Below are positions 29,022 to 39,328 of a DNA stretch of 64,000 nt, in pieces; position 1 is the stretch's first letter, and each line of letters starts with the position of its first letter. Source of the DNA: Sporisorium sorghi (taxonomy: Eukaryota; Basidiomycota; Ustilaginomycetes; Ustilaginales; Ustilaginaceae); contig JALCCG010000007.1 in NCBI GenBank assembly GCA_023212695.1, positions 62,001-126,000 of the forward strand, written 5' to 3'. The notes below the pieces were generated by a model. The model saw nothing but the letters and a program-made list of their open reading frames with translations, ran no database searches and was not told the origin of the DNA. The position numbers were made by a program, and so were the translations under genes.

Positions 29022-29316
29022 GTTAATCCTCCTGTGGATTTAAAAGTAATGACCGTATATATATCAGCTACTGCCTGCAACGTTATTTATTTCTTAAGTA
29101 TTTTTCATTACTTTGCACCGTTTAAAGTCATAATCTCCCTCTAAGATACCATAGTGTTGCTATTCATAAAACAGCCCGATGACGGAACTTAGTCTCGGTC
29201 TTGAGACCGAGGCATTTTCATACGGATTTCTTGGAGAATCGGCAAATAATTGTGATATGATTCTGATATGCACGTCGTTGATCTCTCATATGTAAAAATG
29301 AAAGGGGATACATATC
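29022..29316. other. divergent intergenic region bactofilin / esterase
   Basis: 295 bp. It contains a hairpin CTCGGTC-TTGA-GACCGAG at 29194-29211 and an extended -10-like TG-A-TATGAT at about 29252-29260 on the plus strand, about 60 bp before the esterase start. No other gene is seen. Confidence 0.5.
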
Positions 29317-30090
29317 ATGGCTCTTATGACTTGTCGCTTTTTCTCGGAGGTTCTCGGTCTCAGCACGTCCATGACCGTCATTCTGCCTCAGCAAACCACA
29401 TCACAGATCGGGATGACCAACCATGCCAAAAGCGGGCTTCATCCAACGCTGTTCCTGCTGCATGGTTTATCTGACGATGATTCCATTTGGCTGCGCAGAA
29501 CCTCCATCGAACGCTATGTCGCCGAGATGGGCATTGCTGTTGTTATGCCGCAAGTACACCGCAGCTTCTATACGGACATGGAATACGGAGGTAAGTACTG
29601 GACCTTCATCAGCAAAGAACTTCCGGCCATAGCCCGTTCTTTCTTCCCGCTGTCGCATGCCAGAGAAGATAACTTCGTTGCAGGCTTATCCATGGGCGGG
29701 TACGGTGCATTCAAGCTGGCGCTGCGCTGTCCGGAATCTTTTGCCGCGGCGGCCAGTTTGTCTGGAGCACTCGACATGGCAGGTCATATCGAAAGAAATG
29801 AAGCCTTGTTTGAGCACCAATTAGTCTACGGAGAACGGGACATCACCGGCACCGACAACGATCTGCTGTGGCTGCTTCAGGAAGTGGACCGCATGGAAGG
29901 GCCAAAACCCCTCCTGTATCAATGCTGCGGAACGGAAGACTTCCTGTATCAGGACAATCAGGCCTTCCGCAAGGCATGTGAAGGAACGTCCCTTGATTTC
30001 ACATATCAGGAGGGACCGGGCGGACATGATTGGGGCTATTGGGATACCCACATTCAGGACGTGCTGAAGTGGCTTCCACTGAAGGCCTGA
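29317..30090 (+). CDS. alpha/beta hydrolase, esterase D / tributyrin esterase type
   Basis: A 257-residue cytoplasmic serine esterase. The nucleophile elbow is GLSMGGYG (about 125-132), the acid is probably the Asp in CGTEDFLY, and the His lies in GPGGHDWGYW. An early LLHGLSDD holds the oxyanion-forming region. The pattern fits the family of S-formylglutathione hydrolase and EstA-like acyl esterases; the true substrate is not readable from sequence. GGGG lies 10 bases before the ATG. It is a single-gene unit ended by a strong convergent terminator. Confidence 0.88.
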   Translation: MALMTCRFFSEVLGLSTSMTVILPQQTTSQIGMTNHAKSGLHPTLFLLHGLSDDDSIWLRRTSIERYVAEMGIAVVMPQVHRSFYTDMEYGGKYWTFISKELPAIARSFFPLSHAREDNFVAGLSMGGYGAFKLALRCPESFAAAASLSGALDMAGHIERNEALFEHQLVYGERDITGTDNDLLWLLQEVDRMEGPKPLLYQCCGTEDFLYQDNQAFRKACEGTSLDFTYQEGPGGHDWGYWDTHIQDVLKWLPLKA

Positions 30091-30182
30091 GAAACCGAAA
30101 ATATGACATGAGAATACCGGAGGCGCTGATTGGTTGAGCGGAATATCCATGGAGCTATGCCTGCTTCTCATGCTTATGATAC

Positions 30183-30229
30183 AAAAAAAGATGGATCGGC
30201 ACATGGTTTGTGCTGATCCATCTTTTTTA
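30183..30229. terminator. convergent terminator of esterase and arg operon
   Basis: AAAAAAAGATGGATC / GATCCATCTTTTTT stem extended by GGCACA/TGTGCT. It gives a U-tract in both directions. Confidence 0.87.
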
Positions 30230-30262
30230 TTACAACCTTGCCCTCTGTGTACGTTACTCTAC

Positions 30263-31678
30263 TTACTCTACGTTTCCTTGACGAACGTTCAGCCACTCTT
30301 CCGTCGCTTGTTGTGTCTGTACGGAACGCTCGATCGCAGCCTTCACCTGACTGGTCGCCGTACCACCGTACACATTACGCGCATTAACCACCGTCTCGGG
30401 CTGAAGCACATCGTAGATGGAGTCATCGAACAGCTCCGAGAACTGCTTGAATTCTTCCAGCGTCAGGTCCAGCAAGTACTTGCTGTTCTGAATGCAGTAC
30501 AATACCGTCTTGCCGATCACTTCATGCGCCTGACGGAATGGAAGTCCCTTGCCGACCAGGAAGTCCGCAATATCCGTTGCGTTGGAGAAGTCGGTATTCA
30601 CCGCCTCCCGCATGCGGCCCTTGTTGACCTTCATCGTTGCGATCATCGGAGCAAACAGCTGCAGTGCACCTTCCAGCGTGGCCACCGTGTCAAACATGCC
30701 CTCTTTGTCTTCCTGCATATCCTTATTGTAAGCAAGCGGAAGCGACTTGAGGACGGTAAGCAGGCCCATCAGGTTGCCGTATACCCGACCGGTTTTGCCG
30801 CGGACAAGCTCAGGCACATCCGGATTCTTCTTCTGCGGCATAATGCTGCTGCCTGTGCAGAACGCATCGTCAAGCTCGATGAAATTGAACTCCGTGCTGC
30901 TCCAGAGCACCAGCTCCTCGCTTAAGCGAGACAAGTGCATCATGATGATGGATGCATCCGAGAGGAATTCCAGAATAAAATCACGGTCGCTGACCGCATC
31001 CAGACTGTTCTCGTAAACGCCGTCAAATCCAAGCTGCTCCGCCACGAAATGACGGTCAATCGGGAACGTTGTGCCAGCAAGCGCACCCGCTCCAAGCGGA
31101 AGCACGTTAATGCGCTTGTAGCTGTCGATCAAGCGGTCGATATCCCGCTGGAACATGGACACGTAAGCCATCAAATGATGAGCGAACAAAATCGGCTGTG
31201 CACGCTGCAGATGCGTATACCCTGGAATGATCGTATCCAGGTTATCCTTCGCTTGTCCGATCAAGGCGGTCTGCAGCTCATGCAGCATACCAGTCAACGC
31301 CACAACACGGTTACGCAGGTACAGATGCATGTCTGTAGCCACCTGATCGTTGCGGCTGCGGCCTGTGTGCAGTTTGCCGCCGACAGGTCCGACTTCGTCG
31401 ATCAGATTTTTCTCGATATTCATATGAATATCCTCATCCGATACAGAGAACGCAATGCTGCCTTCACGAATGCGCTCCAGCACCTTGTTCAAGCCTGCCT
31501 TGATCGTCTCCACATCCTCTGCCGGCACGATGCCGCATTTGCCCAGCATGGACACATGCGCAAGGCTTCCCTGAATGTCCTCCTCAGCCAGCTGTTTGTC
31601 AAAACCGATGGATGCCGTATACTCCTCCACCAATGCGTTGGTCTGCTTCGTAAAGCGTCCGCCCCATAACTTGCTCAC
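30263..31678 (-). CDS. argH: ArgH, argininosuccinate lyase
   Basis: The last step of arginine synthesis: argininosuccinate to arginine and fumarate. The 471 residues fit the family. The fumarase-superfamily signature [12 protein letters not shown] is present (about 280), with [14 protein letters not shown] near residue 105. The start is GTG at 31678 with GAGGGG at 10 bases. It is the last gene of argCJBDFGH, 258 bp behind argG; that gap holds stem-loops but no U-tract terminator. Confidence 0.96.
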   Translation of the reverse strand: MSKLWGGRFTKQTNALVEEYTASIGFDKQLAEEDIQGSLAHVSMLGKCGIVPAEDVETIKAGLNKVLERIREGSIAFSVSDEDIHMNIEKNLIDEVGPVGGKLHTGRSRNDQVATDMHLYLRNRVVALTGMLHELQTALIGQAKDNLDTIIPGYTHLQRAQPILFAHHLMAYVSMFQRDIDRLIDSYKRINVLPLGAGALAGTTFPIDRHFVAEQLGFDGVYENSLDAVSDRDFILEFLSDASIIMMHLSRLSEELVLWSSTEFNFIELDDAFCTGSSIMPQKKNPDVPELVRGKTGRVYGNLMGLLTVLKSLPLAYNKDMQEDKEGMFDTVATLEGALQLFAPMIATMKVNKGRMREAVNTDFSNATDIADFLVGKGLPFRQAHEVIGKTVLYCIQNSKYLLDLTLEEFKQFSELFDDSIYDVLQPETVVNARNVYGGTATSQVKAAIERSVQTQQATEEWLNVRQGNVE

Positions 31679-31936
31679 AACACTTGCCCCTCTCTGTTTA
31701 AGGCAGAGGGCCGCTTCCCGCTAGAAAGCTCCCTGTTTCCCGGTAGTCACGAGAAACATCGGAGCTCCCAAGCATGAAAACGGCCTTCAGCCTGTTCATT
31801 ACTTCTCGATCCATACATCTGTACTTGGTCTATTGCCAAATCCATGAACAAACCATGCTGTATGCTTCAAGTCGCATATCCCAGCCCGCGTGCTTAGTGC
31901 AAGCATTCTGTCTATACGGGCCCTTGCTTGCGAGTC
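31679..31936 (-). other. argG-argH spacer with stem-loops
   Basis: 258 bp without a gene. One inverted repeat, CCCTCTG/CAGAGAGGGG, abuts the argH ribosome site, and a second, AGCTCC-x-GTTTC / GAAAC-x-GGAGCT, spans about 31724-31766. Neither is followed by a U-tract, so read-through into argH is expected. Confidence 0.4.
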
Positions 31937-33169
31937 TTATTGATTCTGGTTCACACCGGTTGCCACTTTCAAACGCAGTGCGTTCAAGCGAATAAAGCCG
32001 GTAGCATCGCCTTGATCATACGCTTGCGTTGGATCAGCTTCCATCGTTGCGATATCCGGATTGTACAAGCTGACCGGACTCTTCACGCCTGCTCCGATGA
32101 TGTTGCCTTTGTACAGCTTCACGCGCACCGTACCGGATACGTTCTTCTGGCTTTCGGTTACCAGCGCTTGCAGTGCGAGACGCTCAGGCGCAAACCAGAA
32201 ACCGTTGTAGACCAAAGTGCTGTAACGGGTAATGAGGCTGTCACGCAGGTTCATCACTTCACGGTCCATCGTGATGGATTCCATTTTGCGATGAGCGGTA
32301 AACAGGATGGTTCCCCCCGGAGTCTCGTAGACACCGCGGCTCTTCATACCCACGAAACGGTTCTCCACCATATCCACGCGACCGATGCCGTGCTTGCCGC
32401 CCAGCTCATTCAGCTTCTCCATCACCTGCAGCGGACTCAGAGACTCTCCGTTTAGGGCAACGACATTCCCTTGTTCAAAAGTAAGCTCCAGATACTCTGC
32501 CTCATCCGGTGCATCTTCGGGAGATACGCTGAGCAGGTACATATCCTTGCTGTCCTCTGCACTTGCATCGAACCAAGGGTCCTCCAGCACGCCGCTCTCA
32601 TAACTGATGTGGAGCAGGTTGCGGTCCATGGAGTAGGATTTGGCTGCCGATGCCGTTACCGGAATGCCATGCGCTTCCGCGTAAGCAATCATCTCCGCGC
32701 GTCCCGGGAAGGAGCTGCGGAACTCCTCGATACGCCAAGGCGCGATCACTTCAATGTCCGGTGCCAAGCCAGCTACGCCCAGCTCGAAACGGACCTGGTC
32801 GTTCCCTTTGCCGGTAGCTCCGTGCGCTATCGCTGTTGCCCCTTCGGCACGTGCGATATCCACCATGCGCTTCGCAATCAGTGGGCGTGCGATGCTGGTA
32901 CCGAGCAGGTACTGCCCTTCATACATAGCACCAGCTTGGAACATCGGGTAGATGAAATCATTCGCGAATTCATCGCGCAGATCGTCGATGTATACTTTGG
33001 ATGCGCCGGTTGCCAGCGCTTTTTCCTCAAGTCCGTCCAGCTCTTCCTTCTGGCCGATGTCAGCCGTGAAAGCAATGATCTCCGCATCGTAAGTTTCTTT
33101 CAGCCACTTCAGAATTACGGACGTATCCAGGCCACCGGAATACGCCAGTACGATTTTTTGTTTTGCCAT
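31937..33169 (-). CDS. argG: ArgG, argininosuccinate synthase
   Basis: Joins citrulline and aspartate with ATP to form argininosuccinate. The PP-loop motif AYSGGLDTS lies at residues about 8-16, and [14 protein letters not shown] follows near 115. I set the start at the ATG at 33169 after AGAGAGGGAG, giving 410 residues; the frame to 33199 adds ten unlikely residues. It follows argF by 107 bp. Confidence 0.96.
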   Translation of the reverse strand: MAKQKIVLAYSGGLDTSVILKWLKETYDAEIIAFTADIGQKEELDGLEEKALATGASKVYIDDLRDEFANDFIYPMFQAGAMYEGQYLLGTSIARPLIAKRMVDIARAEGATAIAHGATGKGNDQVRFELGVAGLAPDIEVIAPWRIEEFRSSFPGRAEMIAYAEAHGIPVTASAAKSYSMDRNLLHISYESGVLEDPWFDASAEDSKDMYLLSVSPEDAPDEAEYLELTFEQGNVVALNGESLSPLQVMEKLNELGGKHGIGRVDMVENRFVGMKSRGVYETPGGTILFTAHRKMESITMDREVMNLRDSLITRYSTLVYNGFWFAPERLALQALVTESQKNVSGTVRVKLYKGNIIGAGVKSPVSLYNPDIATMEADPTQAYDQGDATGFIRLNALRLKVATGVNQNQ

Positions 33170-33276
33170 GGTTAAACTCCCTCTCTTTGTTACTAACAAC
33201 CCTGTTCTTCATTATACTAAAGAAACGTCATACTGACGCATTTTCATAGAGAATGCTTGCTCTGCTATAAACGGCG

Positions 33277-34233
33277 TTATGCCATCAAAGCAACCATCAA
33301 AGCCTTCTGGGCATGGAGACGATTCTCGGCCTGATCGAATATGACGGAGTTGACGCCGTCGATCACCCCTTCGCTGACCTCTTCGCCACGATGGGCCGGA
33401 AGACAATGCAGGAACAAATAATCCGGCTTCGCCGCCTTTACAAGTTCCTCGTTCACCTGATAGTCTGCAAACGCAACTTCCCGCTGTGCCTGCTCCTCTT
33501 CAAAGCCCATGCTGGCCCATACATCCGTATAGATCACATCCGCATCCTTCGCGGCTTCGATTGGATCCTGCGTAATCGTAATGCTGCCGCCGGTTTGTGC
33601 TGCGATATCCTCGCTCAGCTTCACAATGCCGGCATCCGCCTCGTAGCCCTTCGGACTGGCAAGGGCCACATGCATGCCCATCTTGGCTCCGCCAATCAGA
33701 AGGGAATGCGCCATGTTGTTGCCATCGCCGATGAAGGCCATTTTGAGGCCTTTCAGCTTGCCCTTGTGCTCCAGCACCGTCTGCAGGTCCGCCAGCACCT
33801 GACATGGATGTGCCATATCACTCAGACCATTAATGACCGGAATGGAGGCATATTTCGCCAGGTTCACCACATTGTCGTGTCCGAAGGTACGGATCATCAG
33901 GCCGTCCAGATAGCGGGACATTACCTGGGCCATATCGCTGATCGGCTCCCCGCGTCCAAGCTGAATATCATTTTTGCTTAAAAAGAGTGCATGTCCGCCC
34001 AGTTGGAACATTCCCGTCTCGAACGAAATCCGTGTCCGCGTGGACGACTTCTCGAATATCAAGCCGATCGTCTTGCCTTTCAGCGGCTGATAGACTTCAC
34101 CGTTCTTCTGCTTGCGCTTAATCTCGATAGCCGAATCCAGCAAGAACTGAATTTCTTCCGTGGAGTATTCATCCAGCTCTATCATATCCCGCCCTTTCAG
34201 GCTTAATTCCTTCACTTGTCCGCTTGCGGTCAT
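33277..34233 (-). CDS. argF: ArgF, ornithine carbamoyltransferase
   Basis: Makes citrulline from ornithine and carbamoyl phosphate. The carbamoyl-phosphate motif STRTRISFE lies near residue 55, and the Cys-containing HCLPAHRG loop near 270. The start is the ATG at 34233 after AAGGAGG; the frame reaching 34326 overlaps argD and lacks a ribosome site. Length 318 residues, normal for the family. The catalytic HCLP suggests the anabolic enzyme, as its operon position does. Confidence 0.96.
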   Translation of the reverse strand: MTASGQVKELSLKGRDMIELDEYSTEEIQFLLDSAIEIKRKQKNGEVYQPLKGKTIGLIFEKSSTRTRISFETGMFQLGGHALFLSKNDIQLGRGEPISDMAQVMSRYLDGLMIRTFGHDNVVNLAKYASIPVINGLSDMAHPCQVLADLQTVLEHKGKLKGLKMAFIGDGNNMAHSLLIGGAKMGMHVALASPKGYEADAGIVKLSEDIAAQTGGSITITQDPIEAAKDADVIYTDVWASMGFEEEQAQREVAFADYQVNEELVKAAKPDYLFLHCLPAHRGEEVSEGVIDGVNSVIFDQAENRLHAQKALMVALMA

Positions 34234-34297
34234 AAACTTAAATCCTCCTTGCCGTATACTGTTATTGTCAAAGCTACATATAGGATAACGGCTCTCG

Positions 34298-35518
34298 TTA
34301 TGCTTGCTGAACCGCTGAATGCTCATGAATCAGTTCTGTAATAATGGATACCGCCTGATCGATTTCTTGTCTTGTCACGTACAGATTCGGCAGCAGTCGA
34401 ATCACTTCCGGTCCCGCTGTCACGAACAGCAGTCCGCGGCTCTGTCCTTTCAGTACCAGCTCGCCAACCGGCTCCGCGCATTCGATCCCGATCAGCAGGC
34501 CTTTACCCCGAATGGCCTTCACAAAGGGATGACCGCCCAGGCTCTCGTTCAGCTTCGCCATCAAATATTCTCCGGCGTCCGCCGCGCGCTGCGGCACATG
34601 ATCCTCAATCATCGTCTCGATGGTAGCCTGGATGACTGAGCTCGCAATGGGTGTGCCGCCAAACGTCGTGGCATGGCTGCCTGCCGTGAAGGCTTCGCGC
34701 AGATAGCCTTTGCCCAGCATCGCGCCGACCGGGAAGCCGGAGCCAAGCCCTTTGGCTACGGTAAAAATATCCGGCTCAATGCCGTAATGCTCATGCGCAA
34801 ACAGCTTGCCGGTACGGCCCATGCCCGTCTGAACCTCGTCAACAATCAGCAGCAGACCGTGCTTCTTGCACAGCTCGGTCACGGCTTGCAGGAACTCCGG
34901 CTCCACCGGATGCACGCCGCCTTCCGCCTGCACCATCTCGATCATGATGGCTGCGGTATTGTTGTTAATGGCAGCTTCAAGTGCCGGAAGGTCATGCAGC
35001 GGGACGCTCTTGAAACCAGCCGGCAGCGGAAGGAAGCCTTCCTTCACCTTATCCTGGCCGGTAGCTGTCAATGTAGCCAGCGTCCGTCCATGGAAGGACT
35101 GGGTAAACGTAATCACCTCGTAGCGCCCCGTACCCTTCACCTTCTGATGGTAGCGGCGCGCGAGCTTGATGGCTGCTTCGTTAGCTTCCGCTCCGCTGTT
35201 GCAGAAGAAAACGGCATCAGCACATGTGTTTGCTGTCAGCAGCGCTGCCGCTTTTTCCTGGCCGGGAATGTGAAACAGGTTCGAGACATGCCACAATTCA
35301 TCCAGTTGGGCCTTCAGCTTCTCTTTCACTTTCACAGGAGCATGACCGAGATTCGTTACCGCCAGCCCTGCCATGAAATCAAGATATTTGTTGCCTTGAT
35401 CATCCCATAGCCAGCTGCCTTCTCCTTTTACCAGGGCGATTGGATATCTGGCGTACGTCTGGAACAATGAGCTTTCATTCGCTGCTACGATACCGCTAAC
35501 CGCTGTTTCTTTTCCCAT
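34298..35518 (-). CDS. argD: ArgD, acetylornithine aminotransferase
   Basis: A PLP enzyme of fold type I, class III, forming N-acetylornithine from the semialdehyde. The PLP-binding Lys lies in TVAKGLGSGFP, after the IVDEVQTGMGRTG motif. I set the start at the ATG at 35518, behind AAGGAG; upstream ATGs to 35590 lack a site. Length 406 residues. It precedes argF by 64 bp. Confidence 0.95.
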   Translation of the reverse strand: MGKETAVSGIVAANESSLFQTYARYPIALVKGEGSWLWDDQGNKYLDFMAGLAVTNLGHAPVKVKEKLKAQLDELWHVSNLFHIPGQEKAAALLTANTCADAVFFCNSGAEANEAAIKLARRYHQKVKGTGRYEVITFTQSFHGRTLATLTATGQDKVKEGFLPLPAGFKSVPLHDLPALEAAINNNTAAIMIEMVQAEGGVHPVEPEFLQAVTELCKKHGLLLIVDEVQTGMGRTGKLFAHEHYGIEPDIFTVAKGLGSGFPVGAMLGKGYLREAFTAGSHATTFGGTPIASSVIQATIETMIEDHVPQRAADAGEYLMAKLNESLGGHPFVKAIRGKGLLIGIECAEPVGELVLKGQSRGLLFVTAGPEVIRLLPNLYVTRQEIDQAVSIITELIHEHSAVQQA

Positions 35519-35620
35519 GACCTTCACACACTCCTTTGCATTTGGACAAAACAGGTTCATCATCATGAACTCTGACTGCCCTTTCATCACTACGCATGCG
35601 GATTGTTCTTCCGATCGCTG

Positions 35621-35673
35621 TTGCCCCCAGATTTTCTATTAAAATGGCTACAACTGTTAAAATCCTGGGGCAA
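35621..35673 (-). repeat. inverted repeat in the argB-argD spacer
   Basis: TTGCCCCCAGATTTT and AAAATCCTGGGGCAA pair at 13 of 15 positions around a 23-base loop, in the 238-bp gap between argB and argD. No U-tract follows. It may be an RNA stability or processing element within the operon. Confidence 0.5.
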
Positions 35674-35756
35674 AGGCGACCGCGTTGCTTCTCCAGAACA
35701 ATTCCGCCTCCTCCGTTGAGGTCGTTCTATTCGTAAAAACTCAATCTGTTCATTTA

Positions 35757-36596
35757 TTATGACATCCGCACAATACGCGTTCCCAGCACTTCTCCACCAA
35801 GGACACGGCTCAGTACGTTCGGTTCGCTTCCGTTCACGATGACAACCTCGCTCACTTTGCCATGGATGCAGCTGATAGCCGCTCTGACCTTGGGAATCAT
35901 CCCCCCGTAGATCTCGCCCGTGCCGATCATGTCTTCAATCTCTTGCACCGTCACGGTCGGAAGCACCCGCTTCTCGCCGCCCGTCCCCTTCATGATCCCG
36001 GGCACGTCGGTGACAACAATCATCCGCTTGACCCCCAGATGGGAGGCAACGGCGCCAGCAGCCGTATCTGCATTGATATTGTAGCGCTGACCGGATGAAT
36101 CCACACCAATCGGCGCAACCACAGGCATGTATCCCATCTTCAGTACACCGCTCAGTATGGATGACTTCACCTTCGTTACATCGCCAACCCAGCCAACCTC
36201 CGCATGGTTCGTAACCGGTTTGGCCTCGATCAGTCCTCCGTCCGAGCCGGACAAGCCGATAGCAGAGCCGCCCACGCTTTGTATCCGTCTTACAATCCCT
36301 TTATTGATAGTGCCTGCGAGCACCATCTCCACAACGTCCAGCACATCCTCCGTCGTCTTGCGCAGTCCATTCACGAACTCGGTCTCGATACCGAGTTTCT
36401 CCAGATTGCCGGAGATGGCAGGACCGCCTCCATGAACAATTACAGGATGGACTCCCTTCTGCTGCAGCTCCTTCAAATCCTCGAAGAAGCTGTCCGGAAG
36501 TGCAGCGAGCGTGCTGCCGCCGCATTTCATGACAAAGGTATCTGCCCCCGATGTTTGGACCGGCAACGTATCCTCTTGATCGATCGTGCTCTTCAT
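35757..36596 (-). CDS. argB: ArgB, acetylglutamate kinase
   Basis: Phosphorylates N-acetylglutamate, commonly the step inhibited by arginine. The 279 residues carry MKCGGS (about 23-28), IVHGGGPAI with the glycine-rich loop, and the NADTAAG segment near 195. The N-terminal 20 residues precede the usual start but are supported by a GGAGGAG site before the ATG. It is 32 bp behind argJ. Confidence 0.95.
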   Translation of the reverse strand: MKSTIDQEDTLPVQTSGADTFVMKCGGSTLAALPDSFFEDLKELQQKGVHPVIVHGGGPAISGNLEKLGIETEFVNGLRKTTEDVLDVVEMVLAGTINKGIVRRIQSVGGSAIGLSGSDGGLIEAKPVTNHAEVGWVGDVTKVKSSILSGVLKMGYMPVVAPIGVDSSGQRYNINADTAAGAVASHLGVKRMIVVTDVPGIMKGTGGEKRVLPTVTVQEIEDMIGTGEIYGGMIPKVRAAISCIHGKVSEVVIVNGSEPNVLSRVLGGEVLGTRIVRMS

Positions 36597-36628
36597 ATCC
36601 GTCTCCTCCCGATCTATAGGTGATTTAT

Positions 36629-37855
36629 CTACGTACGGTAAGCCGCATTAATGCGGACATAGTCATAGGTCAAGTCACAGCCCCACGCCGTGGCTGATCC
36701 ATTCCCGATATGCAGCTTCACATCAATGTCCACGGAATCGCCCTGAAGGTAAACCAGTGCGGCATCCTCGTCAAAAGCAACCGGTCTGGACTGCTCCAGC
36801 ACCGAAATTGGACCTATGGCAATATCAACCGTCTCCGGGTTGACCGGACGACCCGCACGACCTACAGCCGCAATAATGCGCCCCCAGTTGGCATCTGCCC
36901 CGAACACCGCGGATTTCACCAGGCTGGAGCCAATGACCGTCTTGGCAATCGCTTGGGCATCATCGTCACACTCGGCACCGTTCACGCGAACCTCGATCAA
37001 GCGGGACGCTCCCTCTCCATCACGCGCGATGGCCTTCGCCAGCTGCTGGCACACATAGTGGAAGCCCGCTGAGAACGCATCCCAATCGGGATGTTCCGGT
37101 GTCAATGCCTCGTGCTCCGCCAGGCCGCTGGCCATCGCAATCAGCATATCGTTCGTGCTCGTATCGCCATCCACGGTTATCATATTAAAGGTCAGGTTGG
37201 TCGTTTGGCGCAGCAGCAGCTGCAGCGCTTCCTGATCAATGACCGCATCTGTCGTCATAAACCCGAGCATGGTTGCCATGTTCGGGTGAATCATCCCCGA
37301 TCCCTTCGCTGTTCCCGCGATGGTAACCTTTGTACCGTTGACTTGGACGGTGACGCAGGCTTCTTTTTTCACGAGATCCGTTGTCAAAATCGCCTGGCTG
37401 AAGCTTTCCGCTCCTTCACTCTCGCCACTGAGATGTGCCGGCAAGCTGGCAATGCCTGAAGATACACGATCCATCTTCAGCAGTTCGCCGATGACTCCTG
37501 TCGAGGCTACGGCCACATCGTCTGCATCCAGATTGAATTGCGAAGCCGTGTTGGAACGCATCGTATATGCATCCTCTTCACCCTGCTTACCCGTGCAGGC
37601 ATTGGCGTTCCCGCTGTTGACAACAATAGCGCGAAGCTTGCCATCCTGCAGACTCTCACGCGTTACCTTCAGCGGTGCCGCCTGAAAAAGATTCGTTGTA
37701 TATACCGCAGCCGCCACAGCAGGCACATCACATACGATGACACCCAGATCGTTACGGTCTGTTTTCTTAAGTCCACAGTGGAGGCCGGCCGCCTTGAAGC
37801 CTTGCGGCGTTACAATGCTGCCCCCTTCAATTATCGCAAACGTATTCTCTCCCAT
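36629..37855 (-). CDS. argJ: ArgJ, glutamate N-acetyltransferase / amino-acid acetyltransferase
   Basis: Transfers acetyl from acetylornithine to glutamate, making the pathway cyclic, and probably also uses acetyl-CoA, since no argA is seen here. The 408-residue precursor self-cleaves before the Thr of HPNMATMLG (about 190), which then acts as nucleophile. It lies 18 bp behind argC. Confidence 0.95.
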   Translation of the reverse strand: MGENTFAIIEGGSIVTPQGFKAAGLHCGLKKTDRNDLGVIVCDVPAVAAAVYTTNLFQAAPLKVTRESLQDGKLRAIVVNSGNANACTGKQGEEDAYTMRSNTASQFNLDADDVAVASTGVIGELLKMDRVSSGIASLPAHLSGESEGAESFSQAILTTDLVKKEACVTVQVNGTKVTIAGTAKGSGMIHPNMATMLGFMTTDAVIDQEALQLLLRQTTNLTFNMITVDGDTSTNDMLIAMASGLAEHEALTPEHPDWDAFSAGFHYVCQQLAKAIARDGEGASRLIEVRVNGAECDDDAQAIAKTVIGSSLVKSAVFGADANWGRIIAAVGRAGRPVNPETVDIAIGPISVLEQSRPVAFDEDAALVYLQGDSVDIDVKLHIGNGSATAWGCDLTYDYVRINAAYRT

Positions 37856-37873
37856 GTCTGTATCCCCAGCCGC

Positions 37874-38929
37874 TTACGGATAAATCGGCGTAAACGTAAG
37901 TCCGAGGCTCTCCTCCCATCCCATCATCAAGTTCAGGTTCTGGATCGCCTGACCGGCCGCACCCTTCACCACATTATCAATAACCGATATTATGGTCACT
38001 CTGTTTGTTCGTGCATCCACCGCAAATCCGATGTCGCAATAGTTCGAGCCGCTCACTTCTTTTGTTGCAGGCCATACCCCTTGCTCACGGATTCTCACGA
38101 ACCGGCGATCTTTGAAATACTGGCGGTACAGCTCAATGAAATCCTCTTCCGTATAAGGACCGTTCAGCGTTGCATACATAGTGCTCATAATGCCACGTGT
38201 CATCGGCACGAGATGGGTCGTAAAGGTAACCGTGATCGGTTCACCCGCCACCTGAGTCAACACCTGCTCAACCTCAGGAATATGCTGGTGCTTATTCACC
38301 TTGTAAGCTTTGAAGTTCTCGTTGATCTCGGCATAATGGGACGTCAAACTCGTTCCCCTTCCGGAGCCGGACACGCCGGATTTGGCGTCGATAATCAGCG
38401 AAGAGGCATCGATCCATCCCGCGCTGATGGCCGGGATCAGTCCGAGCAGGGTCGCTGTCGGATAACAGCCCGGATTGGAGATGAAATCCACATCGCGGAC
38501 CTCCTCGCCAAACACTTCGCATAGGCCGTATACCGCTTTTTCCAAAAGCTCCGCGCTCGGTGCCGGGTGCTTATACCACTGCTCATATATCCCTCCGTCT
38601 TTCAACCGAAAATCGCCTGAAAGGTCAATAACCTTAAGGCCAACTTCCAGCAGCTCCGGCACCAGCTTGGCGCTAACGCCAGAAGGTGTCGCGGCAAACA
38701 CCAGGTCAGCCACCTCTGCGATTTCCGCTGGATTTACACCATCCAAATTCCGGGTGACGATATTCGTCAAATGCGGAAAACCATCCGATATGGGTGCCCC
38801 CGCACTCGATGAAGAAATCACCGACGTAATCTCAACTCGCGGGTGTGATTGCAGCAAGCGGATCAGTTCCACTCCCCCGTAACCGGTAGATCCAACAATG
38901 GCAACTCTTAATGTGTTTGTGTCCGTCAT
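37874..38929 (-). CDS. argC: ArgC, N-acetyl-gamma-glutamyl-phosphate reductase
   Basis: An NADPH-dependent reductase, 351 residues. The N-terminal Rossmann fold has GSTGYGGVEL (about 13-22), and the catalytic Cys is in SNPGCYPT (about 153-160). HxLVPMTRG near residue 220 is typical. Shine-Dalgarno GGGGGAG with a second GAGGG lies before the ATG. It is the first gene of the arginine operon; a promoter lies about 310 bp upstream. Confidence 0.95.
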   Translation of the reverse strand: MTDTNTLRVAIVGSTGYGGVELIRLLQSHPRVEITSVISSSSAGAPISDGFPHLTNIVTRNLDGVNPAEIAEVADLVFAATPSGVSAKLVPELLEVGLKVIDLSGDFRLKDGGIYEQWYKHPAPSAELLEKAVYGLCEVFGEEVRDVDFISNPGCYPTATLLGLIPAISAGWIDASSLIIDAKSGVSGSGRGTSLTSHYAEINENFKAYKVNKHQHIPEVEQVLTQVAGEPITVTFTTHLVPMTRGIMSTMYATLNGPYTEEDFIELYRQYFKDRRFVRIREQGVWPATKEVSGSNYCDIGFAVDARTNRVTIISVIDNVVKGAAGQAIQNLNLMMGWEESLGLTFTPIYP

Positions 38930-39328
38930 ATCCTCATCCCTCTCCCCCAGGAACAGCTATAGGACCTTAGGCAAGGTCCCATTCAGCCAGTTCCTTCATC
39001 TCTACATCTTACGGATACGGTTCATGCTTCCGGTCGATTCCCGTTGTTCCCCGAAATCTGTATATCTTAGGTGTATAGAAACAAGTCGAGCCGCTGCGAA
39101 TGCTCCTGAAATGCTTCTTCTTCATGAAGCTGCTGCTGCCAGGCGGCCCTTTACCTTGTTCGGAATGTTTCCGTGTCCCGCATTGAATTGTGGCTCTCTT
39201 ACTAACAAGTTTTCCATTGACCTATCCGTCTCATAAATATGTATTATTATACGACCGTATTCATATAAATACAATGGATTATTCAAATTTGGTCCAATTT
39301 TCATGCATGCTCCATGTTCCTTCAACCT
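38930..39328 (-). promoter_or_regulatory. leader and promoter region of the arg operon
   Basis: 399 bp between the acetyltransferase gene and argC. On the minus strand a promoter TTGTAT-17-TATAAT occupies 39274-39246, and TATGAATA inside the spacer resembles half of an ArgR/AhrC box. The leader of about 310 bases contains a short frame of ten codons at 39234-39202 with two adjacent Arg codons, and a hairpin GGACCTT-GCCT-AAGGTCC at 38979-38962 just before the argC ribosome site. No U-tract follows the hairpin. Confidence 0.55.

Noticed and set aside
38962..38979. T-box-like TGGGACC sequence near argC
   Set aside because: The conserved T-box core and a terminator with U-tract are missing, so I list it only as a hairpin.
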